Below are positions 61,646 through 64,000 of a stretch of DNA of 64,000 nt, piece by piece. Position 1 is the stretch's first letter, and the number at the start of each line of letters is the position of its first letter. The notes below the pieces were generated by a model that did not search any database, had not been told where the DNA came from, and worked only from the letters and a program-made list of their open reading frames with translations. The translations under genes were made by a program, and so were the position numbers. Origin of the DNA: Polytrichum commune (lineage: Eukaryota > Streptophyta > Polytrichopsida > Polytrichales > Polytrichaceae); contig OX485806.1 of assembly GCA_950295325.1 (NCBI GenBank), forward strand, positions 44,387,169 to 44,451,168. Reading direction: 5' to 3'.

Positions 61646-63085
61646 GAGTTCCAAAAGGCTTAGTTTTGACTTTTTGATGGTTATGTAGTTATTTGGCTTA
61701 GTTTTGGAGTGGAAAGGTGCTGACTTGAGAAATACATCCATTCTATGCTTACTTTGAGGTGTTTTGAGTTCCAAAAGGCTTAGTTGTGGCTTTTTGATGG
61801 TTATGTAGTTATTAAGCTTAGTTTTGGAGTGGGAAGGTGCTGACTTGAGAGATCCATCCATTCAAAACTAACTTTGAGGTGTTTTGAGTTCCAAAAGGCT
61901 TAGTTTTGGCTTTTTGATGGTTATGTAGTTATTTGGCTTAGTTTTGGAGTGGAAAGGTGCTGACTTGAGAAATACATCCATTCTATGCTTACTTTGAGGT
62001 GTTTTGAGTTCCAAAAGGCTTAGTTGTGGCTTTTTGATGGTTATGTAGTTATTAAGCTTAGTTTTGGAGTGGGAAGGTGCTGACTTGAGAGATCCATCCA
62101 TTCAAAACTAACTTTGAGGTGTTTTGAGTTCCAAAAGGCTTAGTTGTGGCTTTTTGATGGTTATGTAGTTATTACGCTTAGTTTTGGAGTGGAAAGGTGC
62201 TGACTTGAGAGATCCATCCATTCAAAACTAACTTTGAGGTGTTTTGAGTTCCAAAAGGCTTAGTTTTGGCTTTTTGATGGTTATGTAGTTATTTGGCTTA
62301 GTTTTGGAGTGGAAAGGTGCTGACTTGAGAGATCCATCCATTCAAAACTAACTTTGAGGTGTTTTGAGTTCCAAAAGGCTTAGTTGTGGCTTTTTGATGG
62401 TTATGTAGTTATTTGGCTTAGTTTTGGAGTGGAAAGGTGCTGACTTGAGAGATCCATCCATTCAAAACTAACTTTGAGGTGTTTTGAGTTCCAAAAGGCT
62501 TAGTTTTGGCTTTTTGATGGTTATGTAGTTATTTGGCTTAGTTTTGGAGTGGAAAGGTGCTGACTTGAGAGATCCATCCATTCAAAACTAACTTTGAGGT
62601 GTTTTGAGTTCCAAAAGGCTTAGTTGTGGCTTTTTGATGGTTATGTAGTTATTTGGCTTAGTTTTGGAGTGGAAAGGTGCTGACTTGAAAGATCCATCCA
62701 TTCTATGCTTAGTTTGAGGTGTTTTGAGTTCCAAAAGGCTTAGTTGTGGCTTTTTGATGGTTATGTAGTTATTAAGCTTAGTTTTGGAGTGGGAAGGTGC
62801 TGACTTGAGAGATCCATCCATTCAAAACTAACTTTGAGGTGTTTTGAGTTCCAAAAGGCTTAGTTGTGGCTTTTTGATGGTTATGTAGTTATTACGCTTA
62901 GTTTTGGAGTGGAAAGGTGCTGACTTGAGAGATCCATCCATTCAAAACTAACTTTGAGGTGTTTTGAGTTCCAAAAGGCTTAGTTGTGGCTTTTTGATGG
63001 TTATGTAGTTATTTGGCTTAGTTTTCGAGTGGAAAGGTGCTGACTTGAAAGATCCATCCATTCTATGCTTAGTTTGAGGTGTTTT
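61646..63085 (+). repeat. Higher-order unit copy 2, 12 monomers (1440 bp)
   Basis: Eleven monomers match copy 1 nearly base for base. The one difference I noticed is CTTAG in place of CTTCG at the 62059 position. The twelfth unit (62966) is a GAAAGATCC/CTATGCTTAG unit with TTTTCGAG, and it begins a local 3-mer repetition that recurs at 63326. Confidence 0.8.
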
Positions 63086-64000
63086 GAGTTCCAAAAGGCT
63101 TAGTTGTGGCTTTTTGATGGTTATGTAGTTATTTGGCTTAGTTTTGGAGTGGAAAGGTGCTGACTTGAGAGATCCATCCATTCAAAACTAACTTTGAGGT
63201 GTTTTGAGTTCCAAAAGGCTTAGTTTTGGCTTTTTGATGGTTATGTAGTTATTTGGCTTAGTTTTGGAGTGGAAAGGTGCTGACTTGAGAGATCCATCCA
63301 TTCAAAACTAACTTTGAGGTGTTTTGAGTTCCAAAAGGCTTAGTTGTGGCTTTTTGATGGTTATGTAGTTATTTGGCTTAGTTTTGGAGTGGAAAGGTGC
63401 TGACTTGAAAGATCCATCCATTCTATGCTTAGTTTGAGGTGTTTTGAGTTCCAAAAGGCTTAGTTGTGGCTTTTTGATGGTTATGTAGTTATTTGGCTTA
63501 GTTTTGGAGTGGAAAGGTGCTGACTTGAGAGATCCATCCATTCAAAACTAACTTTGAGGTGTTTTGAGTTCCAAAAGGCTTAGTTGTGGCTTTTTGATGG
63601 TTATGTAGTTATTTGGCTTAGTTTTGGAGTGGAAAGGTGCAGACTTGAGAGATCCATCCATTCAAAACTAACTTTGAGGTGTTTTGAGTTCCAAAAGGCT
63701 TAGTTGTGGCTTTTTGATGGTTATGTAGTTATTAAGCATAGTTTTGGAGTGGGAAGGTGCTGACTTGAGAGATCCATCCATTCAAAACTAACTTTGAGGT
63801 GTTTTGAGTTCCAAAAGGCTTAGTTGTGGCTTTTTGATGGTTATGTAGTTATTAAGCATAGTTTTGGAGTGGGAAGGTACTGACTTGAGAGATCCATCCA
63901 TTCAAAACTAACTTTGAGGTGTTTTGAGTTCCAAAAGGCTTAGTTGTGGCTTTTTGATGGTTATGTAGTTATTAAGCTTAGTTTTGGAGTGGAAAGGTGC

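Larger units (their letters stand above)
6828..64000 (+). repeat. Satellite array, 120-bp monomer, about 476 head-to-tail copies
   Basis: Every 120 bp the same unit recurs in the same orientation, up to the right window edge. Counting from GAGTTCCAAAAGGCTTAG as base 1, the main variable positions are 21 (G or T), 49-50 (TG, AA or AC), 53 (T or A), 68 (A or G), 90 (C or A) and a linked set at 99, 101, 102 and 105. Two monomer classes result: the common one reads TTCAAAACTAAC and the minor one TTCTATGCTTAC. Elsewhere monomers are nearly invariant. GC is about 38%. Phase breaks occur only at 8048-8052 (extra A), 24231-24240 and 28911-28920 (one extra base each), and 58804-58885 (82-bp monomer). 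No other sequence interrupts the array. A centromeric or heterochromatic role is possible but not shown. Confidence 0.98.

Noticed and set aside
6838-63541. Hundreds of minus-strand open frames of 77 to 197 residues with a 40-residue repeat
   Set aside because: They exist because the monomer is 120 bp (40 codons). Common-class monomers carry two in-frame stops, most visible variation changes the amino acid, and there is no promoter, intron or terminator. Not genes.
6828-64000. CRISPR-like regular repeat array
   Set aside because: Whole 120-bp units are repeated with no unique spacers, no cas genes, and a eukaryotic context. This is a satellite.
6828-64000. Known 120-bp satellite of rye (pSc119.2 type) or a telomeric repeat
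   Set aside because: The monomer does not match what I recall of the rye 120-bp family and has no TTTAGGG-like tract. I name no known family.
6828-64000. Whole array as an assembly artefact
   Set aside because: Units differ by ordered, regionally clustered variants and indels in monomer register, as expected for real satellite DNA. Exact copy number and the near-identical blocks still depend on assembly quality.

Overview
The window is eukaryotic, most likely from a land plant. It has no bacterial-type gene layout. The left flank holds a decayed CACTA (En/Spm-type) transposon fragment with a DUF4216-like protein domain, a combination typical of plant genomes, followed by one end of a Ty1/copia-like LTR element. 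I cannot name the species.

Layout. Bases 1 to about 4130 are AT-rich, gene-poor DNA with a few degenerate short tandem repeats. A more GC-rich stretch at about 2540-4100 has protein-like open segments in alternating frames and looks like a dead gene or element. Bases 4133 to about 5690 look like one end of a CACTA element: a terminus starting CACTAGAAGAAAAC at 4133 and, on the minus strand at 5690-4939, a broken TNP2-type coding remnant with two nonsense codons and one frameshift. Bases 5691-6408 are unassigned DNA with several hairpin-forming inverted repeats. Bases 6409-6584 are a probable short LTR (start uncertain), followed by a primer binding site at 6588-6601 that matches the anticodon region of initiator tRNA-Met, as in Drosophila copia and yeast Ty5. 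An untranslated leader-like stretch follows, to about 6827.

From about 6828 to the end (over 57 kb, 89% of the window) the sequence is one head-to-tail satellite array of a 120-bp monomer, about 476 copies, all in one orientation and very similar. The array runs past the right edge. It has higher-order structure: adjacent near-identical blocks of 39/38, 31/30 and 12 monomers, nested 15-mer, 10-mer, 5-mer, 4-mer and 3-mer duplications, regional variant domains, three single-base insertions and one 82-bp truncated monomer. The consensus has no CpG and is strongly strand-asymmetric (T 38%, G 27%, A 23%, C 12%).

Nothing here works together as a gene system, and I found no intact protein-coding gene. 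Open frames in the array (multiples of 40 codons on the minus strand) are by-products of a monomer length divisible by three. The most interesting point is that the array begins about 225 bp downstream of a retrotransposon primer binding site, where the 5' leader of a copia-like element should be. This suggests the satellite was born from, or expanded within, that leader.
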